The position numbers were made by a program, and so were the translations under genes. The notes under the pieces are model-generated. The model was not told where the DNA came from, did not search any database, and worked only from the letters and a program-made list of their open reading frames with translations. Positions 54,220 to 62,514 of a DNA stretch of 64,000 nucleotides are shown here, in pieces. Every line of letters starts with the position of its first letter. The stretch's first letter is position 1. The stretch is from Acidobacteriota bacterium (lineage in GTDB: Bacteria > Acidobacteriota > Vicinamibacteria > Vicinamibacterales > UBA8438): positions 1 through 64,000 of the forward strand of contig VXME01000091.1 of assembly GCA_009861545.1 (NCBI GenBank), given 5' to 3'.

Positions 54220-55215
54220 TTACGGACGAAGCTCCCGGCCCAACCGCTCCAGCCTGCGGGCGCCGGCGAGGATGCCGTGCAGCCCGTAGTTCCCCTCGTG
54301 GCAGGCGTACTCGAAGAGCGGCCCGTCGGTGCGCCGGAACGGCATCATCACCGTGTAGGGCGCGGTGTAGACCGTCAGGTCGTTCACCGTGTACTCGTAG
54401 GCCACGGTGTCGGGATCGATCCGCGTCAAGCGCTCGATCAGGTGCATGTTCGTCGATGACAGGCTGCTGCTCCCGCCGGCGAACTGGGCGGTCTCGATGA
54501 CGAGGGTCTCGCCCTCCCAGTGGGCGCGGGAGACGCCGCTGCGCTGCGGGAACGGCGGCTTGGCGGTGTCGTCGATCGGGATGATCCGGGCGTTGTGCAC
54601 CATCTCGTTCAGGATCGCCACGTAGCCGGGCGCCTGGAAGATCATCACGTTGTTGTTGTAGGTGCCCGACGTCATCGGCGGGCCCGCGTTGAAGCCCATG
54701 ATGCAGCGGTCGAACATGCTCCGGTTCTCGTAGGAGTCGTACATGTGCTCGCGCCGGTACGCCGCCCGCTCGCGACCGCGCGCGATGGCCTCCTCCGTGC
54801 GGGGCGGCCGCCGTCCGTTCGGCGGATCGACGATCAGCGAGGTCCGCTTGTCGGAGGTCAGCTCGATGCCCCGCTCGTACCAGAACTCGTTGTACGACAG
54901 CACGCCGCCCTCGGACCGCGGCCGGTAGAAGAGTGCGCCCTTCTCCGGGTCGAAGAGGTCACGGTTGCGGCGGATGCGCTCCGACGCTTCGAACTGCGCC
55001 GCCTCCTCCGCGCCGAGCGTCTCCACGCCCTCGAACTGCTGCGGTCGCTCCAGCGGCGTCAGCGTGCGGAAGGTGAAGATGCCCGAGACGTCCGGCTGGC
55101 CGTCGGGCGTGCGCAACGGCATCGTCCGGTCGCCCGTCTGGGCCAGCACGGCCGGCGCGGCCAGGGCGAGGAGGAGCAGCACGGTGCAGAGGGCGGCGAA
55201 GGTCTTTCTCGGCAT
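54220..55215 (-). CDS. Secreted acidobacterial protein of unknown function, paralog A
   Basis: A 331-residue exported protein with signal peptide CTVLLLLALAAPAVLAQ. Conserved parts are PDGQPDVSGIFTFRT, SLIVDPPNGRRPP, MFDRCIMGFNAGPP, HWEGETLVIETAQF and EYACHEGNYGLHGIL. The same phrases recur in the product at 55961-57100, so the two are paralogs. Many Acidobacteria carry dozens of such genes. The role is unknown. A divergent gene (VOC protein) lies 279 nt away. Confidence 0.65.
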   Translation of the reverse strand: MPRKTFAALCTVLLLLALAAPAVLAQTGDRTMPLRTPDGQPDVSGIFTFRTLTPLERPQQFEGVETLGAEEAAQFEASERIRRNRDLFDPEKGALFYRPRSEGGVLSYNEFWYERGIELTSDKRTSLIVDPPNGRRPPRTEEAIARGRERAAYRREHMYDSYENRSMFDRCIMGFNAGPPMTSGTYNNNVMIFQAPGYVAILNEMVHNARIIPIDDTAKPPFPQRSGVSRAHWEGETLVIETAQFAGGSSSLSSTNMHLIERLTRIDPDTVAYEYTVNDLTVYTAPYTVMMPFRRTDGPLFEYACHEGNYGLHGILAGARRLERLGRELRP

Positions 55216-55494
55216 GGTCGGTCTCGTCTTCTCGTGCGTGTCGATGAGGAGCGCGGGATATTGCCGACGGGTTGCCCCGCAGGATCCGAAACAGCTTACA
55301 TCAGGCGGAAGCCCCCATCGTTGCGGGTCATTCCGCCGCCGGCCTGCGGTCGAAGGCGAAGGACCGGATCGAGCCCGGGAGAGCCTGCGGTGTCGCCGCC
55401 GTGTTCGACGCCAATCGAGTCGTCGTCGGAACGAGACACGCCGTGTACCGTATGGCCAATACGTACGTCAGGTCGCGCAAGAGGAAACTGCGGA

Positions 55495-55920
55495 ATGGAA
55501 CCGATCATCGACCATATCGAGATTACCGTGCGCGACATGCGCGTCGCTGCGCCGTTCTACGACAAGCTGCTTCCGCTCCTGGGCTTCGATCTCAAGAACC
55601 GGAACAGCGCCGTGCTGGACGATCACGAGCTGCACGTCGTCGAGTACCTGCACCCGCGGTTGGGGTTCGCCATCAATTCGCCGAGGAGCGCTTTTCGGAC
55701 CGATGCGGTCAATCGCCGCAGGCCCGGCGCGCTGCATCACCTTGCATTCAGGGCGAAGTCCCGCGCCGAGGTCGATCGGCTGCACCGCGAGGTGTCGACG
55801 ATCGGAGCCGAGATCGTGAGCCCGCCGCGGGAGTACCCGGAGTACGTGCCGCCGGGCTACTATGCGCTCTTCTTCAAGGACCTCGAGGGCATCAAGTACG
55901 AGATCGTCCACACGCCGTAG
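55495..55920 (+). CDS. VOC-superfamily (glyoxalase/dioxygenase-like) protein
   Basis: A 141-residue single-domain VOC protein: IDHIEITVRDMRVAAPFYDK at the N-terminus, PGALHHLAFRAKSRAEVDRL in the middle and YYALFFKDLEGIKYEIVHTP at the end. His7, His in LHHLAF and the C-terminal Glu are placed as the metal ligands of this fold. It could be a lyase, dioxygenase or resistance protein; the small size alone does not decide. ATG 55495 is preceded by GAGGAAA. Confidence 0.78.
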   Translation: MEPIIDHIEITVRDMRVAAPFYDKLLPLLGFDLKNRNSAVLDDHELHVVEYLHPRLGFAINSPRSAFRTDAVNRRRPGALHHLAFRAKSRAEVDRLHREVSTIGAEIVSPPREYPEYVPPGYYALFFKDLEGIKYEIVHTP

Positions 55921-55945
55921 CGGTCGGGATCCGGGACTGACGCCT

Positions 55946-55964
55946 CTGCGGCGCAGACTCCTAG
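55946..55964. repeat. 19-bp repeat, copy 2
   Basis: Exact second copy of CTGCGGCGCAGACTCCTAG (see 36-54). It covers the stop codon of the minus-strand gene at 55961-57100. Confidence 0.45.
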
Positions 55965-57100
55965 CGGGCGCCGCCCCCGCCGGTGGTGGTGTCCAACGAG
56001 AACGGATCCGGGCCGCGCCCTTCGGCGAACGCCTGCTCCATCATCCGGTGGCCGATGAACATCGCCGGCAATCCGTAGTTCCCCTCGTGGCACCGCGGCT
56101 CGTAGTAGATCCGGTTCTGCAGGTCGCTCTGGCGCCGCAGCTCCTGCCGGACCGTCCACGGCGCCGTCCAGACGGTCGGATCCTCGATGGTCGCCTCGTA
56201 GACGAGCGTGTCGGCGTCGACCACGGTGTACCGCTCGACGAGCCTCCGGTTCTCGGACGAGGCGCGATACGGGAACTTCGGGGAGAAGTTGGTGGTCTCG
56301 ATGACCAGCGTGTCGCCCTCCCAGCGCCCCCGCGAGTCGCCGTGGCGAAGACGGACCCGGCTCGGCGGATGGTCGCCGCCCAGATTGACGACGCGCTGGA
56401 AGCCCTGGCCCTGCCCGACGTCGTAGGCGATCGCCAGGGCGCCCTCGCCCTGGGTGATGCGCCGGTGCCCGTTGAAGTCGGGCGTGGCGCCCAGCATGCA
56501 CCGGTCGCCGAGGCTCTGGTCTTCGGGCCCGTCGTGGCGGTTCATCCGCAGCGTGTTGTAGAAGGGCGGGATGTCGAACCGGCGCGGCGACACCGGCCCG
56601 TATTCCCCGCCCTCGCAGCCCGGCGCCTGCTGCTCGCAGGTCGGCGTGTTCCGCATCAGCATCGTCCGCCAGTCGCGCTTGACGTCCTCCTGCCGCTGCG
56701 CCTCCGGGGTCAGGGCCGGGATGCGCCCGTTCGGGGGATCGACGACGAGCGACGTGCGCGGACCCGCCGGCTTCGCCGAGCTGAAGACCGCGTTGTAGGC
56801 CCCGGACACGTCCTGCGCGCTCCCGCGCGGACCGCGGATGTTGCGCCCCGGGTCGAACCGGCGCGCGTCATCGCGGGCAGCGCGCTCTTCCGCGGTCGCG
56901 AATTCCCGATCGCCCAGCTCGGGCGCCCGTTCGAAGGGCGTGTCCCAGACGTCGAGCCAGATCCCATCGAGAGCCGGATGTCCCCACTCGGTCCTGCCGA
57001 TCTCCTGCCCCGCCACCGGAGCGGCGGCGAGCTGGAAAACCACCAGGACGGCGGCCAGCGCCATCGCGACACGGAATGAATCGAGCAGTCGTCGCTGCAT
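55961..57100 (-). CDS. Secreted acidobacterial protein of unknown function, paralog B
   Basis: A 379-residue exported paralog of the protein at 54220-55215. It has a signal peptide (VAMALAAVLVVFQLAAAPVAG), SLVVDPPNGRIPALTPEA, DRCMLGATPDFNGH, RWEGDTLVIETTNFSPKF and RCHEGNYGLPAMFIGHRM. ATG 57100 is preceded on its strand by GGAGG at proper spacing, so the longer frame upstream is not used. Function is unknown; export is clear. Confidence 0.68.
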   Translation of the reverse strand: MQRRLLDSFRVAMALAAVLVVFQLAAAPVAGQEIGRTEWGHPALDGIWLDVWDTPFERAPELGDREFATAEERAARDDARRFDPGRNIRGPRGSAQDVSGAYNAVFSSAKPAGPRTSLVVDPPNGRIPALTPEAQRQEDVKRDWRTMLMRNTPTCEQQAPGCEGGEYGPVSPRRFDIPPFYNTLRMNRHDGPEDQSLGDRCMLGATPDFNGHRRITQGEGALAIAYDVGQGQGFQRVVNLGGDHPPSRVRLRHGDSRGRWEGDTLVIETTNFSPKFPYRASSENRRLVERYTVVDADTLVYEATIEDPTVWTAPWTVRQELRRQSDLQNRIYYEPRCHEGNYGLPAMFIGHRMMEQAFAEGRGPDPFSLDTTTGGGGAR

Positions 57101-57270
57101 GTCCCGACCTCCTCGAATGCCGCTCGGCAACCCGCGCACTCGACGCGGGCCATGCGGGAAAGTTGACCCGACCATCATAGTGCGCGGCTACTGGTTGGAC
57201 AACGGCCTTCCGTGTGCGCGGCGCGGTGCGTCCCCTCCGTGGAAAGGCTTGGCGTACACTCGCAGCACCC

Positions 57271-57360
57271 ATGCCGCAGCTCGAGCACATCGACGCCATC
57301 GAACGGCGCCTCTGGAGCGCCGCCGACACGCTGCGCGCGAACTCGAAGTACGCGGGTGCT
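57271..57360 (+). pseudogene. 5' fragment of a type I restriction-modification methyltransferase gene (hsdM)
   Basis: From ATG 57271 the frame reads PQLEHIDAIERRLWSAADTL, then RANSKYA, the characteristic N-terminus of HsdM proteins. After about 30 codons the similarity stops in a palindrome, and the sequence continues as a Fic gene fragment in another frame. This is the remnant of a deleted type I R-M locus. Confidence 0.6.
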
Positions 57361-57367
57361 GAGCACC
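57355..57367. repeat. Perfect palindrome at the hsdM-Fic junction
   Basis: GGTGCT-G-AGCACC lies exactly where HsdM-like coding ends and Fic-like coding begins. Short inverted repeats at such joints fit a deletion end-point or a site-specific event. Confidence 0.45.
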
Positions 57368-57854
57368 GCCCTCGGTCTTCCATTACGAGTTCGAGTTCAT
57401 CCATCCCTTCGAGGACGGCAACGGTCGCCTGGGCCGGCTCTGGCAGACGCTGATCCTGACTCGCTGGAAGCCGCTGTTCGCTCATGTGCCCGTCGAGAGC
57501 CTCGTCCGTGCCCGCCAGAGCGACTACTACGAAGCCATCCGGCGGAGCTCGGCGGAAGGCGAAAGCACGGCGTTCGTCGCCTTCATGCTGGAGACGATTC
57601 TTGCAGCCGTGCGGACCCCCCATGTGGCCCCCCAGGTTGCGCGTCTGCTTTCCGTGCTGGACGGCGAGATGTCGCTGCGGGAAATCCTGCACGCGCTCGG
57701 GCTCCGCGACCGCAAGTCGCTGCGGCAACGATACCTGTTGCCCGCGTTGCAGGGCGGCTGCGTGGAGATGACCCGTCCCGACGCGCCCAGCGCCAGGAAT
57801 CAGAAGTACCGGCTGACACCGCTGGGGCAGCGTGTGCGGTCGGAAGCGGGCTGA
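57363..57854 (+). pseudogene. Fic-family AMPylase gene, 5'-truncated
   Basis: The frame after TGA 57360-57362 gives VFHYEFEFIHPFEDGNGRLG, a complete Fic active motif (HPFxxGNGR), and a C-terminal winged-helix-like segment (LREILHALGLRDRKSLRQRY), ending at TGA 57854. The N-terminal Fic half is missing and no start codon is placed to make the motif part of a full domain; the first in-frame candidate is GTG 57486, which lies after the motif. The parent would have been a Fic/DOC protein of about 330-370 residues, often encoded with type I R-M genes. Confidence 0.68.
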
Positions 57855-57962
57855 GTCGACCGCGTTGCGGCGGCCTGAACGCTGCGCCGTGCCCCGAATC
57901 GGGCACGAGTCGAAAAGGACTCCGGGCCAGGGTCGAGGCGAGAAGTCAGGGCGGGAGTCGTT

Positions 57963-58727
57963 CTACAGCGGCTCCACCGTCACGTCGCTGATAGCCACGT
58001 GCGACAGCAGCCGCATGCTGTTGACCACGTAGTCGGGCGTCAGGGTGTCGACCGGCACCTTCCCGCCGTCGACGGCGTAGTTGTCCTGGTCGGAGAAGAG
58101 CACGCCGCCGATCCGATCGAACGCCGTCGCCCGGCGGAAGCGGAGTCCGTTGTCGAAGTCGTAGCCGAACTGCTCGATGCGGCCCGTCTCCGGGTCGAAC
58201 CAGAAAGTGTAGGCGTCGTCCGCGTCGTTGCTCGTGCCGGGGGTGAACGACACCTTCATGCGGTGCAGGTCGCGGCCGTTCCAGCGGTCGAGGCCTAGGT
58301 CCTCGAAGTGGATGTCGCCCCCCTTCAGGGTGTAGGGCAGCAGGGGGAAGAAGACGCGCGCATTGGCGAAAGCGGTGGCGCGCCGCTCGCCCTCGGCGTC
58401 CAGCTCGACCTCTTCGCCGCCGCGCCACTCGGTGACGCCGTCGTTGTTCAGGCGCACGCGGCGCTCCGGCCGGTCGCCGCGGGCCGGGTCGGTCACGGTG
58501 AACTCGAACTCGCCCCCGTTGCGGGTCGCTTCTATGTCGAAGCTCCCCGACAGCGACGTGATCGTCATCGTCATCCGCGAGCTCTCGTAGAGGTCGCCGC
58601 CGTGGTACGCGATGGACTGCGCGACGATAGCGGGCAGGTCTGCGTCGGGTGCGGCGGCTCCCCCACAGGCAGCCGAGACGGCGACGGCGCTGGCGAGTGC
58701 TCCGGCGATGGCATGGCGTGCGTGCAT
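57963..58727 (-). CDS. Lipoprotein, DUF6503-like
   Basis: A 254-residue lipoprotein. The N-terminus has a signal peptide with lipobox-like AVSAACGG, so it is likely anchored at the inner or outer membrane. The body is beta-rich and resembles LolA/LppX-type or DUF6503 folds (VAQSIAYHGGDLYESSRMTM, WFDPETGRIEQFGYDFDNGL). No catalytic residues are obvious. It stands alone between the Fic scar and a GNAT gene. Confidence 0.65.
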   Translation of the reverse strand: MHARHAIAGALASAVAVSAACGGAAAPDADLPAIVAQSIAYHGGDLYESSRMTMTITSLSGSFDIEATRNGGEFEFTVTDPARGDRPERRVRLNNDGVTEWRGGEEVELDAEGERRATAFANARVFFPLLPYTLKGGDIHFEDLGLDRWNGRDLHRMKVSFTPGTSNDADDAYTFWFDPETGRIEQFGYDFDNGLRFRRATAFDRIGGVLFSDQDNYAVDGGKVPVDTLTPDYVVNSMRLLSHVAISDVTVEPL

Positions 58728-58821
58728 GGCGACTTCCTTCAGTCTGACCGGTTCATTGCGTCTTCACCACAGTTTACCGCGGTCGTCGGCGCGCGTTTGC
58801 CGGCCAGCGGCGCGACGATCG

Positions 58822-59370
58822 TCAGCGGGAGCCTGCCGCCGGCGGCGTCGTTCGCCGGTATCGCAGCTCGCGGAGCGAACAGCCGGCGCGTTCCAGAAGG
58901 ATCCGCGTCTCGCCGTCGGCACGGAAGCCCATCGAATGGAAGAACTGCCGCGCCGTCTCGTTCGACTCCAGCTCCCAGAGCTCCACCCCGGTGAAACCTC
59001 GGGCCCCGGCGTCCGCCAGCGACCGCTCGCACAGCAGCCGGCCTGCGCCTCGACGCCAATGCGAGGGGTGCACGAAGAGCGCCCAGATTTCGCCGGTCGC
59101 GCCCGCCGCGCGGACGCCGGGCGCCGAACGCAGCGTGCAGAACCCCACCACCGCGGAGCCGTCGCAGGCCACGAGGGTGGTGCTGACCCGGGGTCGCTCG
59201 AGGCATCGTCTCCACCCGGGAACGCGGGGCGCCACCTCCGGAGGGTCCAGGACGAGATGCGCGATCCGATCGGGAATCAGCGGTCGATAGGAAGCCTGCA
59301 GGCCGGCGGTGTGCACCGTCGCAATGGCCTCGGCATCGGCGACGTCGGCGCTGCGGATCGTGACGCTCAT
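58822..59370 (-). CDS. GNAT-family N-acetyltransferase
   Basis: A 182-residue GNAT protein. The acetyl-CoA motif A region reads GEIWALFVHPSHWRRGAGRL, with RRGAGR as the Q/RxxGxG/A pyrophosphate loop; motif B has ELWELESNETARQFFHSMGF. The substrate amine is unknown. ATG 59370 gives MSVTIRSADVADAEAI, the usual GNAT beginning. No operon partner. Confidence 0.82.
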   Translation of the reverse strand: MSVTIRSADVADAEAIATVHTAGLQASYRPLIPDRIAHLVLDPPEVAPRVPGWRRCLERPRVSTTLVACDGSAVVGFCTLRSAPGVRAAGATGEIWALFVHPSHWRRGAGRLLCERSLADAGARGFTGVELWELESNETARQFFHSMGFRADGETRILLERAGCSLRELRYRRTTPPAAGSR

Positions 59371-59445
59371 TCGGCATCCTGCATTTCTTGCGCAGACGAT
59401 GCGCCACATGGTGAGCCGCCGAGCAAGGTCTTCGGCGGACGGGGT

Positions 59446-59898
59446 TCAGCGCCGCTCTCGGAGGCGTTCCCGAATCGCTTCCCGCCTCTCCTCCTGAAGC
59501 TCCTCGTACGCCTCGAGCTGCGCGTCGGTCAGCACGTCGTCGAGTGCGTCCATGGCTCGCTCCTGCACGCCATCGAGATCGCGACGCAGCCGGCGGGCCC
59601 GGAAGAACCCGAGTCGGCCGGTGGATTCCGAACCGTTCCGCAGGTCGATCCCGTATTCGCGGAGCACCTCGAGCCGGGCCTCGAACGCGGCCTGGAGGAT
59701 CGGTCCGACCCGCTCGACCTGGGCATCGGTCAGGCCGAGCCGGGTGCGGGTTGCCTGGAACTGGAGCCGAAACTGTTCGACCGCCTCCGCCCCACCCGCC
59801 TGCGGTGAAGGCGCCGTCGGCTCCCTCTCCGCCGCGAGCGCCGCGGAGCAGGCGATTGCCGCGACGATGATGATCGCCACGCTGGCCCTGGTACTCAT
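59446..59898 (-). CDS. Small periplasmic Spy/CpxP-like protein
   Basis: A 150-residue exported protein with a signal peptide (VAIIIVAAIACSAALAA) and a highly charged helical body (LGLTDAQVERVGPILQAAFE, MDALDDVLTDAQLEAYEELQ). The LTDAQ repeats recall the LTxxQ motif of the Spy/CpxP periplasmic chaperone group. A second ATG upstream at 59949 would add non-signal residues, so 59898 is preferred. Function is inferred only from fold type. Confidence 0.62.
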   Translation of the reverse strand: MSTRASVAIIIVAAIACSAALAAEREPTAPSPQAGGAEAVEQFRLQFQATRTRLGLTDAQVERVGPILQAAFEARLEVLREYGIDLRNGSESTGRLGFFRARRLRRDLDGVQERAMDALDDVLTDAQLEAYEELQEERREAIRERLRERR

Positions 59899-59962
59899 GA
59901 CCTCAGGGTACCATACGGCCGCAGCCGAACCGTCTGCTTGCGCCATCATCGATAATCACCGG

Positions 59963-60898
59963 ATGCCCGACCGCGTTCGTGTCTTCGGCCCGGCCACCGC
60001 CTCCAACCTCGGTCCCGGCTTCGACGTGCTGGGTCTGGCCCTCGAACGCCCCGGCGACCTCGTCGAGGCCGAGTTCCGCGACGAGCCGGGCGTGGAGATC
60101 GTCGAGGTGACCGGCGCCGACTCGCTCAACACCAACCCGCGCGAGAACGTGGTCGGCATCGCCGCCGCCGCGGCGCTCGAACTGTTGCGGGCCGCTGACC
60201 GCGGCGTCCGTCTGTGGTTGCACAAGCGGATGCCCCTCGGCAGCGGTCTCGGCAGCTCGGCCGCCAGCAGTGTCGGAGGCGCCGTGGCGGTCGATGCGTT
60301 GTTCGGCGGCGTGCTCTCGACCGACGACCTCGTTGCCTGCGCCCTGCGCGGGGAGGCGGCGGCTTCCGGCACCGCGCACGCCGACAACGTGGCGCCCAGC
60401 GTGCTAGGCGGCATCGTCCTCATCCGCGCCGCCGACCCGTTGGACCTGATCCGGCTGCCGGTGCCCGAACCCCTCCGCGTCGTGCTCGTCCACCCCCACG
60501 CGCAGGTGCTCACCGCCGAGGCGCGGCGGCTGGTGGCCGAGCGGCGGTTCACCATCGGGCAGGCGGTCGCCAATCTCGGCAACGTCGCGGCGCTGGTCAC
60601 GGCGCTGCACAGCGGGGACCTGGCCCTGCTTGGCCGCAGCATCCAGGATGCGCTGGTGGAGCCGGTTCGTGCGCCCCTCGTGCCTGCCTTCGACGAGGTC
60701 AAGCGGGCCGCGCTCGACGCCGGCGCGCTCGGTTGCTCCATTTCCGGCTCGGGGCCGAGCGTGCTCGCCTTCGCCGACTCGGATGCCATGGCCGCGGCCG
60801 TGGCCGACGCGATGCAGGCGACGTTCGCGGCGGCCGGTCTCGAGAGCGACCGCTACGTCGGGCCGGTCAACACCGCCGGCGCTTGCGTCCTGGCGTGA
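59963..60898 (+). CDS. thrB: Homoserine kinase
   Basis: ThrB phosphorylates L-homoserine with ATP in threonine synthesis. The 311-residue product has the GHMP-kinase marks: VFGPATASNLGPGFDVLGLA at the N-terminus, the ATP loop MPLGSGLGSSAASS near residues 91-104 and a C-terminal SISGSGPSVLAFADSDA. Length and motif order fit ThrB better than mevalonate kinases. ATG 59963 has no strong Shine-Dalgarno, but the family N-terminus starts there. No other threonine genes lie in the window. Confidence 0.9.
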   Translation: MPDRVRVFGPATASNLGPGFDVLGLALERPGDLVEAEFRDEPGVEIVEVTGADSLNTNPRENVVGIAAAAALELLRAADRGVRLWLHKRMPLGSGLGSSAASSVGGAVAVDALFGGVLSTDDLVACALRGEAAASGTAHADNVAPSVLGGIVLIRAADPLDLIRLPVPEPLRVVLVHPHAQVLTAEARRLVAERRFTIGQAVANLGNVAALVTALHSGDLALLGRSIQDALVEPVRAPLVPAFDEVKRAALDAGALGCSISGSGPSVLAFADSDAMAAAVADAMQATFAAAGLESDRYVGPVNTAGACVLA

Positions 60899-60905
60899 GT
60901 AGGTA

Positions 60906-60923
60906 TACTCATCAGTATGAGTA
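60906..60923. promoter_or_regulatory. Palindrome over the vapB-like start codon
   Basis: TACTCAT-cagt-ATGAGTA is a perfect 7-bp inverted repeat; the right arm contains the antitoxin ATG at 60917. This is a likely operator for autoregulation by the toxin-antitoxin complex. Confidence 0.6.
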
Positions 60924-61165
60924 CACGCCTGCAGATCGTCATGTCCGAAGCCGAGGTGGCGTCGTTGCGCCAGGTTGCCCGTCGCGCCGGGTTGACCGTG
61001 AGCGAATGGGCGCGGCGAGCGCTGCGTGCGGCGCGCAATGCTCAGGCCGTTCCGAGCCCGGCAAGCAAGCTGCAGGCGCTCGAGCGTGCCCTGGGCTGCA
61101 ATCATCCCACCGGCGACATCGACGAGATGCTCTCCGACATCGAGCGCGGCCGTGATCTTCGTTGA
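60917..61165 (+). CDS. Ribbon-helix-helix antitoxin, VapB-like
   Basis: An 82-residue protein with an N-terminal RHH fold (TRLQIVMSEAEVASLRQVAR, then GLTVSEWARRALR) and a C-terminal tail that would wrap the toxin (HPTGDIDEMLSDIERGRDLR). The palindrome over its start codon fits autoregulation. It overlaps the toxin gene by 14 nt, the usual TA arrangement. The start lies 19 nt after thrB. Confidence 0.78.
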   Translation: MSTRLQIVMSEAEVASLRQVARRAGLTVSEWARRALRAARNAQAVPSPASKLQALERALGCNHPTGDIDEMLSDIERGRDLR

Positions 61166-61541
61166 CTCCAACGTGCCGATGTACCTGGTAGGTGCGCACC
61201 ACCCGAATCGGGACCGGGTCGCGGAGTTCCTCGGGGCGCACGCCGCCAGCGACTACGTCACGAGTGCGGAGGTGTATCAGGAGATCGTGCACCACTACGT
61301 TGCCGTCGATCGGCGCGCCGCGATTGCAGACGCATTTCGGCTTCTCGACGATCTGGTGACCACGGTATTCCCGATCGTCCGTGAAGACGTTTCCGTTGCG
61401 CACACGATCGCCAACGAGCAGCACGCACTCTCGGCGCGTGACTGCCTTCACTTGGCTGTCATGGAGCGTCGAGGGGTGAAGACGGCGCTGACCTGCGACA
61501 CGGCGTTCGCGCTCAGGCCCGGGATCGAGTGCGTCCCGTAG
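61152..61541 (+). CDS. PIN-domain ribonuclease toxin, VapC-like
   Basis: A 129-residue PIN protein. The acidic residues of the active site are visible: D in VIFVDSNVPMYL at the N-terminus, E in VTSAEVYQEIV, D in LSARDCLHLAVMERRG and D in LTCDTAF. VapC toxins cut tRNA or rRNA. GTG 61152 overlaps the antitoxin by 14 nt. Nothing is damaged, so the pair is probably active. Confidence 0.82.
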   Translation: MIFVDSNVPMYLVGAHHPNRDRVAEFLGAHAASDYVTSAEVYQEIVHHYVAVDRRAAIADAFRLLDDLVTTVFPIVREDVSVAHTIANEQHALSARDCLHLAVMERRGVKTALTCDTAFALRPGIECVP

Positions 61542-61608
61542 TTTGCGAGCGGCCCGCAGGCCTCGGTCGGTACCGCCGGCGCACGGGAGGTGCAGGCGGG
61601 GAGCGCCG

Positions 61609-62352
61609 TCAAGGCGCCGTCGACGGTGATTCGCCGCGCCGCGGCCGCTGCAGCGCCAGGAAGAAGGCCGCCGACATGCCCGCCGCGCCGAACAGCATGC
61701 ACATCACCATGATCTGGTAGCGCACCGCTATCAGCGGGGAGACGCCCGACAGGATCTGGCCGGTCATCATCCCCGGCAGCGACACGAGGCCGACGGCGAA
61801 GAGCGTGTTGACCTGCGGGATCAGTGCGGAGCGCATGGCGATGGGGCGTGCGTCGACGTACGGCGCCCCGCGGGCGAGCTCGGCGTCGAGCCGCTCTGCC
61901 GACAGGCTGACCGCGTTCATCGAGGCGGCGAACACCATGCCGCCCAGCGGTATCAGGACCGTCGGGTCGTGCCACGGCTCGGCCGCGAGGACGCCCTGCG
62001 TGACGAGGGCGAGGGTGGACAGGCCGCTGGCGCAGATTGCGGCCAGGGCCTGCGGGTAGACCGCCCTGCGGCGGCGCGCCACCGGCCGCAAGGAGATCCA
62101 GCCCGCCGCGGCGAGCATCACCGTCAGCGTGCCGAGCACGACCGCCGGGTGGCTCGTGCCGAAGATGAACGTCAGTACGTAGCCCACCAGCGCGAGCTGC
62201 GCCACCATGCGTCCGATGCCGTACAGCGCGGCGCCGGCGCCGGCCGACCAGCGGTGGAGGATGGCGAGCACCACCAGCGCCGGCAGCAGGGAGAGACTGA
62301 GGTTCGTGAGCGGAATCGCGTCGACGGAGCCGGTCATGTTGCCGTGGAGCAT
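61609..62352 (-). CDS. FetB-like ABC permease (UPF0014), without its ATPase
   Basis: A 247-residue membrane protein with about seven hydrophobic segments and the FetB/UPF0014 marks: IGRMVAQLALVGYVLTFIF, IPLGGMVFAASMNAVSL, RSALIPQVNTLFAVGLVSLP and PGMMTGQILSGVSPLIAVRY. FetB works with the FetA ATPase in metal export, but no ATPase gene is adjacent. The ATG at 62352 or the one at 62337 may be used. It converges with the toxin gene. Confidence 0.82.
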   Translation of the reverse strand: MLHGNMTGSVDAIPLTNLSLSLLPALVVLAILHRWSAGAGAALYGIGRMVAQLALVGYVLTFIFGTSHPAVVLGTLTVMLAAAGWISLRPVARRRRAVYPQALAAICASGLSTLALVTQGVLAAEPWHDPTVLIPLGGMVFAASMNAVSLSAERLDAELARGAPYVDARPIAMRSALIPQVNTLFAVGLVSLPGMMTGQILSGVSPLIAVRYQIMVMCMLFGAAGMSAAFFLALQRPRRGESPSTAP

Positions 62353-62514
62353 ACCGCGGGGTGGTGGCTCGCGGCCGGCTCTCTCGGGGTGGCCGTCCGG
62401 GCGATACGACCGGGCGGGGCGGGCAGCCGGGGGGAGAACCCAGGGGAGAACCCGGCCGTTGGGAACAGGAGCCCGAGCGGGAGCGGCGCGCCGCGCCCCG
62501 CCCGGGCCGGAGCT

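Noticed and set aside
54168-54236. Hydrophobic minus-strand tail (AVAAVIASSTVLAFALP) after the secreted-protein gene
   Set aside because: It is out of frame with the gene and lacks a start; too short to call a gene or a frameshifted extension.
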